Shown: positions 23,527 through 33,982, numbered from the stretch's first letter. The stretch is 64,000 bases of DNA from Raineyella sp964402325 (GCA_964402325.1 CAYOBI010000006.1:1-64000); one strand, 5' to 3'. Numbers and translations are program-made. Notes: generated by a model from the sequence alone, not told the origin.

Positions 23527-24435
23527 ATGAAGAAGATGGCACGACTGATCGCCGCCACCGCCGCACTGGTGGTGTCCGGCACGCTGGCGGCGTGCGGTGG
23601 ATCGAGCACGCCGAAGGCCGCCGACAGTGCCTCCGCCGCGGCCACGACGGTCAACACCGCGGCCCCGCTGTACGCGAAGCTGCCCCAGTCGATCAAGGAC
23701 AAGGGCACCATCCAGGTCGGCGCCTCGATCGAGTACGCGCCGATGGAGTACTACGACACCGACGGCAAGACCGTGCTCGGCTTCGACAAGGAGCTCTCCG
23801 ACCTGCTGTCGCAGAAGCTCGGCGTGCCCTTCGTCTGGAACGGCACCACCTTCGACGGCCTGATCACCCAGCTGAACTCCAACCGACTCGACTCGATCAT
23901 CTCCGCGATGACCGACAACCCCGAGCGCCAGAAGCAGGTCGACTTCGTCGACTACTACAAGGCGGGCGAGGTGATGCTGGTGCAGAAGGGCAACCCGAAG
24001 GGCATCAGGACGGTCGACGACCTGTGCGGCAAGACCGTGGCCGTCCAGCGCGGCACCACCCAGTGGGACTACCTGCAGGGCACCGTCGAGCCGAAGTGCA
24101 CGACCGAGGGCAAGCCGCTCAACCTGCTCGCCTTCGACACCGAGTCCGAGGCCATGCTGCAGATCAAGCAGGGCCGCGCCGACTCCGGCATGCAGGACTA
24201 CCCGGTCGCCGCGTACAACGTGAAGCAGTCCAACGGGGCGTACGAGACCGTCGGTGACCAGGTCATCGCCAACCCGCTCGGCATTGCGGTGCGCAAGTCC
24301 GACACCGAGTTGCGCGACGCGCTGCAGCAGGCCGTGCAGGCCATCATGGACGACGGCTCGTACGCCAAGCTGATCGCCAAGTACGACACCCCGCAGGGGG
24401 CCCTCGACAAGGCCACCATCAACGCCGGCCAGTGA
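23527..24435 (+). CDS. Polar amino acid ABC transporter binding lipoprotein, paralogue 1
   Basis: A 302-residue family 3 solute-binding protein. The signal peptide ends in a lipobox (SGTLAACGG), so Cys22 or thereabouts is lipidated and the protein is anchored outside the membrane. Typical motifs are IQVGASIEYAPMEYYDTDGK, LGFDKELSDLL and DSIISAMTDNPERQKQVDFV. It is the first gene of the importer operon, with the permease ATG four bases after its stop. Two close paralogues lie downstream (26263 and 27202). The substrate is probably an amino acid, but binding residues do not fix which. Confidence 0.9.
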   Translation: MKKMARLIAATAALVVSGTLAACGGSSTPKAADSASAAATTVNTAAPLYAKLPQSIKDKGTIQVGASIEYAPMEYYDTDGKTVLGFDKELSDLLSQKLGVPFVWNGTTFDGLITQLNSNRLDSIISAMTDNPERQKQVDFVDYYKAGEVMLVQKGNPKGIRTVDDLCGKTVAVQRGTTQWDYLQGTVEPKCTTEGKPLNLLAFDTESEAMLQIKQGRADSGMQDYPVAAYNVKQSNGAYETVGDQVIANPLGIAVRKSDTELRDALQQAVQAIMDDGSYAKLIAKYDTPQGALDKATINAGQ

Positions 24436-24439
24436 CCCG

Positions 24440-25357
24440 ATGAACGACTCCACTGCCCCGGGTGCCCCGACCAGGGGCACCGGTTCCCCGGCCGACGGGG
24501 ACATCGTCGCGGTCCCGGTCCGCCATCCGTGGCGGTGGGTCGGCGCCGGCGTCGTCCTGGTCGTGCTCGTCGGGCTCGTCTGGGCCTTCTCTCAGGCCAG
24601 CATCGACTGGTCGGTCCCGCCGAAGTACTTCTTCCAGAGCCAGGTGCTCAAGGGGATGGGCAACACGCTGCTGATCAGCGTGCTCGCCCAGGTCGTCGGC
24701 GTCGCGCTCGGCATCCTCGTCGCGGTGATGCGCCAGTCCGACAACTGGGTCACCCGTGGCGTCTCCGAGTTCTACATCTGGCTGTTCCGCGGCACCCCGG
24801 TGCTGGTCCAGCTGATGATCTGGTACAACCTCTCGCTGGTCTTCCCGACCATCCCCGGCACCGGGATCCCGATGAACTCCGTGATGACGCCGTTCACCGC
24901 GGCGCTGCTCGGCCTGGGGATCAACGAGGGCGCGTACATGGCCGAGATCGTCCGGTCGGGTATCCAGTCCGTCGACAAGGGACAGGTCGAGGCCGCCAGC
25001 GCGCTCGGCATGTCGCGTACGCACACGATGCGCCGGATCGTGCTGCCGCAGGCGATGCGGGTGATCATCCCGCCGACCGGCAACGAGTTCATCAACATGC
25101 TGAAGACCTCGTCGCTGGCCTACTCGATCCAGTACCTCGAACTGCTCCAGGCGGCGGTCCGGATCTACTCGAACACCCTCCAGGTGATCGAGATGCTGAT
25201 CACCGTCTCCGCCTGGTACCTGATCCTCACCACGGTCTTCTCGATCGCCCAGTACTACCTGGAGCGGTACTTCAATCGTTCCGACCAGGAGTCCGGCCAG
25301 GACGGCGGGCCGCTGGGCCGCGTGAAGCGCAACCTCAAGTTCGGCAGGCAGGAATGA
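24440..25357 (+). CDS. Polar amino acid ABC transporter permease
   Basis: A 305-residue HisM/GlnP-type inner membrane subunit. There is a charged N-terminal extension of about 30 residues, then a membrane helix (WVGAGVVLVVLVGLVWAFS) and the MetI-like core. The ATPase-coupling EAA loop reads EAASALGMSRTHTMRRIVLP. The family motif RGTPVLVQLMIWY is at about 118-130. Only one permease gene is present, so it should act as a homodimer. It overlaps the ATPase gene by four bases. Confidence 0.93.
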   Translation: MNDSTAPGAPTRGTGSPADGDIVAVPVRHPWRWVGAGVVLVVLVGLVWAFSQASIDWSVPPKYFFQSQVLKGMGNTLLISVLAQVVGVALGILVAVMRQSDNWVTRGVSEFYIWLFRGTPVLVQLMIWYNLSLVFPTIPGTGIPMNSVMTPFTAALLGLGINEGAYMAEIVRSGIQSVDKGQVEAASALGMSRTHTMRRIVLPQAMRVIIPPTGNEFINMLKTSSLAYSIQYLELLQAAVRIYSNTLQVIEMLITVSAWYLILTTVFSIAQYYLERYFNRSDQESGQDGGPLGRVKRNLKFGRQE

Positions 25358-26151
25358 GCGCACAGAACGAAGCCGGCACCCTCGCGGGCCGGGACATCAT
25401 CGTCGAGGCGCGCGGGGTCAGGAAGCGCTTCGGCTCGCTGGAGGTGCTGAAGGGCATCGACATGCAGGTCACCCGGGGCGAGGTGGCCGTCCTGATCGGC
25501 CCCTCCGGGTCGGGCAAGTCCACCTTCCTGCGCTGCATCAACCACCTGGAACGGATCAACGGTGGCAGCCTGCGGGTCCGCGGCAACCTGGTCGGCTACC
25601 GGGAGCGTGACGGCAAGCTGCACGAGCTGCGCGACAAGGAGATCGCCGAGCAGCGCCGGGGGATCGGCATGGTCTTCCAGCGGTTCAACCTCTTCCCGCA
25701 CATGACGGTGATGGAGAACATCTGCGAGGCCCCCGTCCACGTCGCCGGCGTCCCCGCGGCGACCGCGCGGGGGACCGCGCTGGAGCTGCTCGAGCGGGTC
25801 GGCCTGCCCGACAAGGCGAACGCCTACCCGGGCAAGCTGTCCGGCGGCCAGCAGCAGCGCGTCGCGATCGCCCGGGCGCTGGCGATGAAGCCCGAGCTGA
25901 TGCTGTTCGACGAACCGACCTCCGCGCTGGACCCGGAACTGGTCGGTGACGTGCTCGGGGTGATGAAGCAGCTCGCCGAGGACGGCATGACGATGGTCGT
26001 CGTCACCCACGAGATGGGCTTCGCCCGTGAGGTCGGCGACTACCTGGCGTTCATGGACGGTGGCGTCATCGTCGAGGAGGGCCTGCCGGCGGAGGTGCTG
26101 GGCAACCCCCGGGAGGCGCGGACCCAGGCGTTCCTGTCCAAGGTGCTGTGA
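25354..26151 (+). CDS. Polar amino acid ABC transporter ATP-binding protein
   Basis: A 265-residue ATPase driving the importer. Walker A is GPSGSGKST, the Q-loop is MVFQRFNLFPHMTVMENI, the signature is LSGGQQQRVAIARAL, Walker B is LMLFDEPTSALDPE and the switch His is in VVVTHEMGFA. These match the GlnQ/HisP group. The ATG overlaps the permease stop by four bases. It has a 15-residue N-terminal extension before the core (MSAQNEAGTLAGRD). Confidence 0.94.
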   Translation: MSAQNEAGTLAGRDIIVEARGVRKRFGSLEVLKGIDMQVTRGEVAVLIGPSGSGKSTFLRCINHLERINGGSLRVRGNLVGYRERDGKLHELRDKEIAEQRRGIGMVFQRFNLFPHMTVMENICEAPVHVAGVPAATARGTALELLERVGLPDKANAYPGKLSGGQQQRVAIARALAMKPELMLFDEPTSALDPELVGDVLGVMKQLAEDGMTMVVVTHEMGFAREVGDYLAFMDGGVIVEEGLPAEVLGNPREARTQAFLSKVL

Positions 26152-26262
26152 GGGTTGCGGGGAGCTCTGGGGGCCGGCCCGGTGACGCGCCGGTCATACC
26201 GTCGCGGTAGTGTTCGGCCGGTGCCGGGCCTGCTGGGGTTCGGTGAGGAAAGGATCTGATCG

Positions 26263-27174
26263 ATGCAGAAGTTGACCCGTGTACTCGCCCCGCTGACGGC
26301 GATCGTGCTCGCCGGCGGCCTGGCCGCCTGCGGTGGTGGGGGCGGTGCCGGCTCGGCCGCGGGCGGTGCGTCCGCGAGCACGGGGGTCAACACCTCGGCC
26401 CCGCTGTACGCGCAGCTGCCGCAGGCCGTGAAGGACAAGGGGTCGATCCAGGTCGGGACCGACGCCGCGTACGCCCCGATGGAGTACTTCGACACCGACG
26501 GCAAGACGATCATCGGCTTCGACAAGGACCTCGGGACGTTGCTCGGGGCCAAGCTCGGCGTCCCGCTGGTCTACAACAACGCCACCTTCGACGGGCTGAT
26601 CACCCAGGTCAACTCGAAGCGCTTCGATGTCGCCCTCACGGCGATGAGCGACACCGCCGAGCGGCAGAAGGAGGTCGACTTCGTCGACTACTACCTGTCC
26701 GGCACGGTGATGATCGTCAAGGCGGGCAATCCGCACGGGCTGAAGTCCGTCGACGACCTGTGCGGTCAGACCATCGCTCTGCAGCGTGGCACCGTGCAGG
26801 ACGACTACGTCACCAGCGACCTCAGCCCCGCCTGCGAGAAGGCGGGCAAGGGCAAGGTGAACGTGCTGGCCTTCGACCACGAGTCGGAGGCGATGCTGCA
26901 GATCCAGCAGGACCGCGCCGTCGCCGGTCTGCAGGACTACCCGGTCGCCGTCTACAGCGCCAAGCAGTCGGCGGGCAAGTACGAGACGGTCGGTGACCAG
27001 GTGACCGCCGCGCCGCTGGGCATCGCCGTGTCCAAGGAGGACACCGCACTGCGCGACGCGCTCAAGGCTGCCCTGCAGTCGGCCATCGACGACGGCTCGT
27101 ACGCCAAGCTCCTCGACACGTACGGCACGCCGCAGTCCGCGGTGAAGGAAGCCAGCATCAACAGCGGGAAGTGA
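26263..27174 (+). CDS. Polar amino acid ABC transporter binding lipoprotein, paralogue 2
   Basis: A 303-residue paralogue of the 23527 gene with the same lipobox pattern (AGGLAACGGG) and family 3 motifs (IQVGTDAAYAPMEYFDTDGK, IIGFDKDLGTLLG, QKEVDFVDYYLSG). It is separated from the ATPase gene by 111 bases that may hold its own promoter (a TAGTGT box near 26207). AGGAAAGGA precedes the ATG. It has no permease or ATPase gene of its own and presumably docks on the same transporter. Confidence 0.9.
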   Translation: MQKLTRVLAPLTAIVLAGGLAACGGGGGAGSAAGGASASTGVNTSAPLYAQLPQAVKDKGSIQVGTDAAYAPMEYFDTDGKTIIGFDKDLGTLLGAKLGVPLVYNNATFDGLITQVNSKRFDVALTAMSDTAERQKEVDFVDYYLSGTVMIVKAGNPHGLKSVDDLCGQTIALQRGTVQDDYVTSDLSPACEKAGKGKVNVLAFDHESEAMLQIQQDRAVAGLQDYPVAVYSAKQSAGKYETVGDQVTAAPLGIAVSKEDTALRDALKAALQSAIDDGSYAKLLDTYGTPQSAVKEASINSGK

Positions 27175-27201
27175 CCCGCCGATGATCCGGAAGGACCGTC
27201 C

Positions 27202-28104
27202 ATGAAGATCCCCACCCACCTCCTCACCCCGGTCGTCGCCCTCGTCGCCGTCGCCTCCCTGACGGCCTGCAGCGGTGGCGGCAGCACCTCCCCGTCGTCG
27301 TCGGCGTCCCCGGCCGGGCTGAACACCTCGGCCGCGCTGTACGCGGCCCTGCCGCAGTCGGTCAAGGACAAGGGCTCGATCCAGGTCGGCAGCGACATCG
27401 CGTACGCCCCGATGGAGTACTACGACACCGACGGCAAGACCGTGATCGGGTTCGACAAGGACTTCGGCGACCTGCTGGGGGCCGAGCTGGGGGTCCCGGT
27501 GGTCTTCAACAACTCCACCTTCGACGGTCTGATCACCCAGCTGGAGTCGCACCGCTTCGACGCGGCGATCTCGTCGATGAGTGACACCAAGGAGCGGCAG
27601 AAGCAGGTCGACTTCGTCGACTACTACCTGTCCGGCTCGATCATGTACGTCAAGGCGGGCAACCCGCAGGGGCTGAAGTCCGTCGACGACCTGTGCGGCC
27701 AGACCATCTCGCTGCAGCGCGGCACCACCCAGGAGGACTACGTCAGCACCGAGCTGTCGCCCGCCTGCGAGAAGGCCGGCAAGGCGAAGGTCAGCGTGAT
27801 GGCCTTCGACCGGGAGTCCGAGGCGATGCTCCAGGTGGAGCAGGGCCGGGCGGTCGCGGGCATCCAGGAGTACCCGGTCGCGGTGTACAACACCCAGCAG
27901 GCGAAGGGGAAGTTCGAGATCATCGGCCAGCAGGTGATCGCCGGACCGCTCGGCGTGGCCGTCTCCAAGGACAACACCCAGCTCCGCGACGCCCTGCAGA
28001 AGGCGCTGCAAGCTGCGATCGACGACGGCTCGTACCAGAAGCTGATCGACAAGTACCAGACCCCGCAGAGCGCGGTGAAGACGGCGCAGGTCAACGCGGG
28101 CTGA
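27202..28104 (+). CDS. Polar amino acid ABC transporter binding lipoprotein, paralogue 3
   Basis: A 300-residue third paralogue, closest by eye to paralogue 2 (shared SVKDKGSIQVGSD-type stretch, DLCGQTISLQRGTTQ, VDFVDYYLSGS). The signal peptide ends in a lipobox around SLTACSGG. It starts 27 bases after paralogue 2 with AAGGA as ribosome binding site and is followed by a strong hairpin terminator. Three receptors for one permease would widen or tune substrate range. Confidence 0.9.
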   Translation: MKIPTHLLTPVVALVAVASLTACSGGGSTSPSSSASPAGLNTSAALYAALPQSVKDKGSIQVGSDIAYAPMEYYDTDGKTVIGFDKDFGDLLGAELGVPVVFNNSTFDGLITQLESHRFDAAISSMSDTKERQKQVDFVDYYLSGSIMYVKAGNPQGLKSVDDLCGQTISLQRGTTQEDYVSTELSPACEKAGKAKVSVMAFDRESEAMLQVEQGRAVAGIQEYPVAVYNTQQAKGKFEIIGQQVIAGPLGVAVSKDNTQLRDALQKALQAAIDDGSYQKLIDKYQTPQSAVKTAQVNAG

Positions 28105-28154
28105 TCGCCCCCGATCGGGTCGGATCGCAGCTCCGACCACCCCCCGGGACGACC

Positions 28155-28190
28155 GATCCCCGGGCCGGCCATCGGGCCGCCCCGGGGATC
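28155..28190. terminator. Bidirectional terminator between importer and glpK
   Basis: GATCCCCGGG (28155-28164) pairs perfectly with CCCGGGGATC (28181-28190) over a GC-rich loop that can pair further. It sits in the gap of two converging operons. Confidence 0.6.
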
Positions 28191-28213
28191 ATCGCCGTCC
28201 GGGCTCGCGCGTC

Positions 28214-29740
<1,527 letters not shown>

Positions 29741-29804
29741 GTCAGTGTGCTTTCCGGTGGTGTGTGGGGAGGGGAGGGATGCCGTCGATGAGGTCGCGGC
29801 GGCC

Positions 29805-29994
29805 TCAGAGGGTGGGGAGCAGGGGCATGGTCAGGGCGGCGGCGACGCCACCTGCCAAGGGTGCCAGGACCGGGATCCAGGCGTACGACCAGTCACTGGA
29901 ACCCTTGCCGGGGATCGGCAGGATCGCGTGCGCGATCCGCGGGCCCAGGTCCCGGGCCGGGTTGATGGCGTAGCCGGTGGGCCCGCCGAGCGAC
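29805..29994 (-). CDS. glpF: Glycerol uptake facilitator, C-terminal part (cut by gap)
   Basis: The visible 62 residues contain the second aquaporin pore motif NPARDLGPR and a last membrane helix (WIPVLAPLAGGVAAALTMPL). The aspartate after NPAR is typical of glycerol-conducting GlpF rather than water-only channels. The N-terminal 180-200 residues, with the first NPA motif, lie in the assembly gap. Its place between glpD and glpK fits a glycerol catabolic operon. Confidence 0.88.
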
Positions 29995-30094
29995 NNNNNN
30001 NNNNNNNNNNNNNNNNNNNNNNNNNNNNNNNNNNNNNNNNNNNNNNNNNNNNNNNNNNNNNNNNNNNNNNNNNNNNNNNNNNNNNNNNNNNNNN
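29995..30094. other. Assembly gap of 100 N inside glpF
   Basis: 100 filler bases. Since glpF lacks some 540-600 bases of coding sequence and only 77 bases separate the gap from the glpD stop, the true gap should exceed 500 bases. Confidence 0.95.
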
Positions 30095-30139
30095 CTGTGT
30101 CCCGGGGACGGATGCGTGCCGGGACGGGGAGAACGGAGC

Positions 30140-30158
30140 GCCCGGGGGTCACCCGGGC
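30140..30158 (-). terminator. Hairpin after glpD
   Basis: GCCCGGG (30140-30146) and CCCGGGC (30152-30158) with a 5-base loop, just downstream of the glpD stop. It may attenuate read-through into glpF rather than end it fully. Confidence 0.45.
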
Positions 30159-30171
30159 ACTCCGAGGGGTC

Positions 30172-31902
30172 TCAGGCGCCGAGCGGCAGGACGGGGCGTA
30201 CGTCCTCGGCAGCGAGTCGGGCGGCGACGGCCTCGGCGTCGGTGGCCCGGCGCTCGGCCTCCAGCTCGGCGCGGGCCGCCGCCTCGTACGAGGCGATCTC
30301 ACGGGCGAGGGTGGCGTCGTCCCAGCCGAGCGGCCCGGCGGCGACGGCGGCGATCTCCGGCAGGGCGCTGATGCCCCGGTCCGGGGTCTCCATCGCGAGG
30401 CGGACCCGGTGGTTGACGATGTCCTCCAGGTGCAGGGCGCCCTCGTGGGTCACCGCGAAGGCGACCTCGGCGGCGAGGTAGGCCGGCGCCTCGTGGAGCG
30501 GCTCGGCGAGGGTGGGGTCCTGGTCGATCATCGCGAGCAGGGCGGGCAGCTCGGCACCGTAGCGGCCGAGCAGATGCTCCAGGCGATCGGCGGTCCAGCC
30601 GCGCTTGCGGGCGATCCGGTCGGCGCGGGCCTCGAGGTCGGCGAGGCCCTCGGCCCCGACCAACGGGGTGGTGGTCGTCCTCGACGGCATCGCCCTGGCC
30701 CCCTGCTTGCCGAGGACGAAGTCCACGGCGTCCTCGGCCATCACCCGGTAGGTGGTCAGTTTGCCGCCGGCGATGGAGACCAGGCCAGGGGCGATCTGGG
30801 TGACGGTGTGTTCCCGGGAGATCTTCGTCGACTGCGACTCGTCCAGCGTGCCCGGCTGGAGCAGCGGACGCAGCCCGGCGAAGGTGCCGATGATGTCGTC
30901 GCGGGTCAGCGGGCGGGCCAGCACCGAGTTGGCGTGCTCGAGGATGTAGTCGATGTCGGCGCTGGTGGCGACCGGGTGGGCGAGATCCTCGTGCCAGGCG
31001 GTGTCGGTGGTGCCGATCACCCAGTAGCGCTGCCACGGGATGATGAACAGCACCGACTTCTCGGTGCGCAGGAAGATGCCGGTGGTGGCGTCGATCCGGT
31101 CGCGGGGGACGAGGATGTGGATGCCCTTGGAGGCGAGCACCTTGAGCCCGCCCTTGCCGCCGAGACGCTGGGTCTGCTGGGTCCACACGCCGGTGGCGTT
31201 GATCACGTGGCGGGTCCGGACGCGGTGCGTGGTGCCGGTCTCCAGGTCGGTCAGCGTCGCGCCGACCACCCGGCCCGTGGGGTCCTTGAGCAGTTCGGTG
31301 AGCTCGGTGCGGGAGGCGGCGAGGGCGCCGAGGCCGGCGGCCGTGCGGACCAGGTCGATGACCAGCCGGGAGTCGTCCACCCGGGCGTCGTAGAACCGGA
31401 TCGCGCCGCACAGGGCGTCCTCGCGGATGCCGGGGAAGAGCGCCTTGGCGCCCTTGCGGGAGTAGTGCTTCTGCATCGGGACGGTCCTGCCGTGCGCGCC
31501 GATGACGGCCAGGGCGTCGTACATCCCCACGCCGATGGCGCTGTAGGCGCGTTCGATCACCGGGGTGCGCAGCGGCCAGAGGAAGGGCTGGGCCTTGACC
31601 AGGTGCGGGGCGGTGGTGGTGAGCAGCAGACCGCGCTCCTTGAGCGCCTCGGCGACCAGTTTGACGTCGAGCTGGTAGAGGTAGCGCAGGCCGCCGTGGA
31701 CGAGCTTGCTGGAACGGCTCGAGGTGCCCTGGCTCCAGTCGCGGGCCTCGACGATGCCGGTGCGCAGGCCGCGGGTCGCGGCGTCGAGGGCGATGCCGGC
31801 GCCGGTGACGCCTCCGCCGATCACGAGGACGTCGAGTTGCTCCTCCGCCATCGCCTCCAGGGCCGCCTGACGCGACTCGCGGGTCAACCGGTTACTGGCC
31901 AT
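30172..31902 (-). CDS. glpD: Glycerol-3-phosphate dehydrogenase (FAD-dependent)
   Basis: Oxidises glycerol-3-phosphate to dihydroxyacetone phosphate and reduces the quinone pool from the inner face of the membrane. The 576-residue protein has the FAD dinucleotide motif VLVIGGGVTGAGIALDAATR near 25-44, then EARDWSQGTSSRSSKLVHGG and SIAGGKLTTYRVMAEDAVDF near the middle. AGGAG lies seven bases before the ATG. It is the first gene of the glp run and is divergent from a SorC-type regulator. Confidence 0.94.
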   Translation of the reverse strand: MASNRLTRESRQAALEAMAEEQLDVLVIGGGVTGAGIALDAATRGLRTGIVEARDWSQGTSSRSSKLVHGGLRYLYQLDVKLVAEALKERGLLLTTTAPHLVKAQPFLWPLRTPVIERAYSAIGVGMYDALAVIGAHGRTVPMQKHYSRKGAKALFPGIREDALCGAIRFYDARVDDSRLVIDLVRTAAGLGALAASRTELTELLKDPTGRVVGATLTDLETGTTHRVRTRHVINATGVWTQQTQRLGGKGGLKVLASKGIHILVPRDRIDATTGIFLRTEKSVLFIIPWQRYWVIGTTDTAWHEDLAHPVATSADIDYILEHANSVLARPLTRDDIIGTFAGLRPLLQPGTLDESQSTKISREHTVTQIAPGLVSIAGGKLTTYRVMAEDAVDFVLGKQGARAMPSRTTTTPLVGAEGLADLEARADRIARKRGWTADRLEHLLGRYGAELPALLAMIDQDPTLAEPLHEAPAYLAAEVAFAVTHEGALHLEDIVNHRVRLAMETPDRGISALPEIAAVAAGPLGWDDATLAREIASYEAAARAELEAERRATDAEAVAARLAAEDVRPVLPLGA

Positions 31903-31937
31903 TGTCTGCTCCTAGGACATCCACCCTGATGCGGCGG

Positions 31938-31982
31938 GGAACCGTGCCGTTGACGCGGGGTTCCTGGTCCGCCCTGGTCCGC
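31938..31982. promoter_or_regulatory. Repeats in the glpD control region
   Basis: GGAACC (31938-31943) and GGTTCC (31959-31964) form an inverted repeat. A perfect tandem copy of CCTGGTCCGC follows (31963-31972 and 31973-31982). Both are within 80 bases of the glpD start and are candidate regulator contacts. Confidence 0.4.
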
Positions 31983-32040
31983 GGCCCTCCGGCCCGCCGG
32001 GGCGTCGCCCCGGGTGCCTCGTCACCGCGTTGGGACCATC

Positions 32041-32060
32041 GTTCGCCCAGCTGGGCGGAC
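32041..32060. promoter_or_regulatory. Palindromic operator before the SorC-type gene
   Basis: CGCCCAGCTGGGCG (32044-32057) is a perfect palindrome, and the flanking GTT and GAC extend it with one mismatched pair to 20 bases. It lies 42 bases upstream of the regulator start and in the region shared with glpD, so it is a good candidate for the regulator's own site. Confidence 0.5.
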
Positions 32061-32101
32061 GTGCAACGCTGGTGAGAGGATGTGCAGCGGGAGGTGTGTC
32101 G

Positions 32102-33064
32102 GTGGGCGATCGGGTCAGTGACATGTACCGGGCGGCCGAGCTCTACTACGAGCAGGGCGCCACGATGGACGGGGTCGCGCGGCAGCTGCGGACGTCGCGG
32201 TCCACGGTCTCGCGTCTGTTGAAGGACGCCCGGGCCTCGGGGGTGGTCCGGATCAGCCTGGTCCGCCCCGAGCAGCGCACCGAGGCCGGCGAGGTGCTGG
32301 CGGCGATGTTCGGGATCGAGGTGCACGTCATCCCGGTGCCGGACCTGGTCGGGGACGTGGAGCGGCTGCGGCTGGTCGCCCGGTCGGCGGCCCAGCGGCT
32401 GGCGGCGTACGCCACCGAGGCGGTCGACCCGGTGATCGGGATCGCCTGGGGGACCACCCTGGAGCAGGTCGTCCACCAGTTGGAGCCCGTTCCCGGGTCG
32501 CGCGCGACCGTCGTGCAGATCAACGGGGCGGCCAATCCGTCCACCTCCGGCATCCCGTACGCGGGGATGATCCTCACCGATGCCGGCCGGGCCCTCGGGG
32601 AGCGGGTCGTCCAGTTCCCGGTCCCGGCGTTCTTCGACGAGGCCGAGACCCGCCGGGTGCTGTGGCGGGAGCGGTTCGTCCGCCGGATGCTCGACCTGCG
32701 CCGCCGGATGGACCTGGCGGTCTTCAGCGTCGGCGCGCTGTCCGGGCAGGTCGCCTCGCACGTGTACGCCGGCGGCTACCTGTCGGGCGACGAGATCGCC
32801 GCCCTGGAGGCGGACGGGGTGGTGGGTGACGTGTGCACGGTGATGCTGCGCCAGGACGGATCGTGGGCCGACATCGCGATCAACGGGCGGGCGTCGGGGA
32901 TGACGCCCGAGGAGCTCACCGCGGTGCCACGCCGGCTGTGCGTGGTGGGGTCGCCGGGCAAGGCCCGGGCGCTCGCCGGCGCACTGCGGGCCGGCGTGGT
33001 GACCCGGTTGGTGGTCGACGACGCCACGGCCCGGAACACCGTGGCGGTGCTCCGGGCCGGCTGA
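32102..33064 (+). CDS. SorC/DeoR-type sugar-binding transcriptional regulator
   Basis: A 320-residue regulator. The N-terminal helix-turn-helix reads ATMDGVARQLRTSRSTVSRL at about 18-37. The rest is the putative sugar-binding domain that senses a phosphorylated effector (GIAWGTTLEQVVHQ, QINGAANPSTSG, DIAINGRASGMTPEEL). The GTG at 32102 is chosen because GGAGG at 32090-32094 is seven bases away; a GTG two codons upstream would be too close. Its divergence from glpD suggests that it controls glycerol use, though this pairing is inferred from position only. Confidence 0.85.
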   Translation: MGDRVSDMYRAAELYYEQGATMDGVARQLRTSRSTVSRLLKDARASGVVRISLVRPEQRTEAGEVLAAMFGIEVHVIPVPDLVGDVERLRLVARSAAQRLAAYATEAVDPVIGIAWGTTLEQVVHQLEPVPGSRATVVQINGAANPSTSGIPYAGMILTDAGRALGERVVQFPVPAFFDEAETRRVLWRERFVRRMLDLRRRMDLAVFSVGALSGQVASHVYAGGYLSGDEIAALEADGVVGDVCTVMLRQDGSWADIAINGRASGMTPEELTAVPRRLCVVGSPGKARALAGALRAGVVTRLVVDDATARNTVAVLRAG

Positions 33065-33084
33065 AGCTGCCGCGTCGGGCCGGG

Positions 33085-33861
33085 TCAGGCGGCCGGGGCC
33101 TGGACGATGACGAAGTTGGCGCCCTGGTCGTCGGCGACCGCGGCGAACCGACCGTACGGGGAGTCCTGGGCGGCCTCGACGATCGTGCCGCCCGCCTGGA
33201 CGATCTGCTCGGCGGTGGCGTCGACGTCGACCGCCCCGATGTAGGTGCGCCAGAACCCGGGGTGACCCTCGCCGAGGAAGGTCGCCTCCATGATCCCGGC
33301 GACCGAGTCCTGCGGCGGCAGCTGGTTGGTGGCGTAGCGGAACTCGTCGGTGTCGCTGAGCGGGACGATGTTCCAGCCGAAGACGGCGCGGTAGAAGTCG
33401 AGGCTGCTGGCGTACGCCGGAGTGAAGATCTCGAACCAGCACGGCGTGCCGGCGACAGCCATCTTCTGGATGCCGTCGAAGTCGGAGGACTGCCAGAAGC
33501 CGGTGGCGCAGTTGCCCGGGTCGAGCACGAGACCCATGGTGCCGGACGTCCCGACCGGCATCGGCGGGACGATGACGGTGCCGCCGTTGGCGGTGGCCCG
33601 CTCGCAGGTGACCCCGGCGTCGGGAGTGTCGAGGTAGACGACCCAGGCGTCCGGGCCCGCCGGCATCTCCGGCGTGCGGCCCATCATGCCGCCGATGAAG
33701 GCGTCGCCGCTCTTCACCATGTGGTAGTGGCCGAACTCGGCGCCCTGGTCCTCGAAGGTCCAGCCGAAGACCTCGCCGTAGAACGTCCGGGCCTTCTCGA
33801 TGTCGGTGGTGGTGAGGTCGACCCAGATCGGGCGACCCTGCGCAATCGTGGTCTCGCTCAT
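33085..33861 (-). CDS. Two-domain VOC family (glyoxalase-like) protein
   Basis: A 258-residue cytosolic protein with two vicinal-oxygen-chelate domains in tandem, similar in layout to mycobacterial CFP30B. Domain one opens with PIWVDLTTTDIEKARTFYGE and domain two with PCWFEIFTPAYASSLDFYRA. Both halves carry the W-FE/FGW strand pattern. The ATG at 33861 is preferred to 33870 because AAGGA then has an 8-base spacing. Chemistry is unknown; metal-ligand residues are not all obvious. It is convergent with the SorC-type gene. Confidence 0.82.
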   Translation of the reverse strand: MSETTIAQGRPIWVDLTTTDIEKARTFYGEVFGWTFEDQGAEFGHYHMVKSGDAFIGGMMGRTPEMPAGPDAWVVYLDTPDAGVTCERATANGGTVIVPPMPVGTSGTMGLVLDPGNCATGFWQSSDFDGIQKMAVAGTPCWFEIFTPAYASSLDFYRAVFGWNIVPLSDTDEFRYATNQLPPQDSVAGIMEATFLGEGHPGFWRTYIGAVDVDATAEQIVQAGGTIVEAAQDSPYGRFAAVADDQGANFVIVQAPAA

Positions 33862-33982
33862 GGTCGCCATCCTTGCAGTGACCTGTGACACGTGACCAGA
33901 GCGGCGGGAGCCGGGATCACCGTCCCCTCAGGTCGTCCCCAGCCGTACCTCCGCCGCACCCCGGGCCGTGTGCGGTGGCGGG

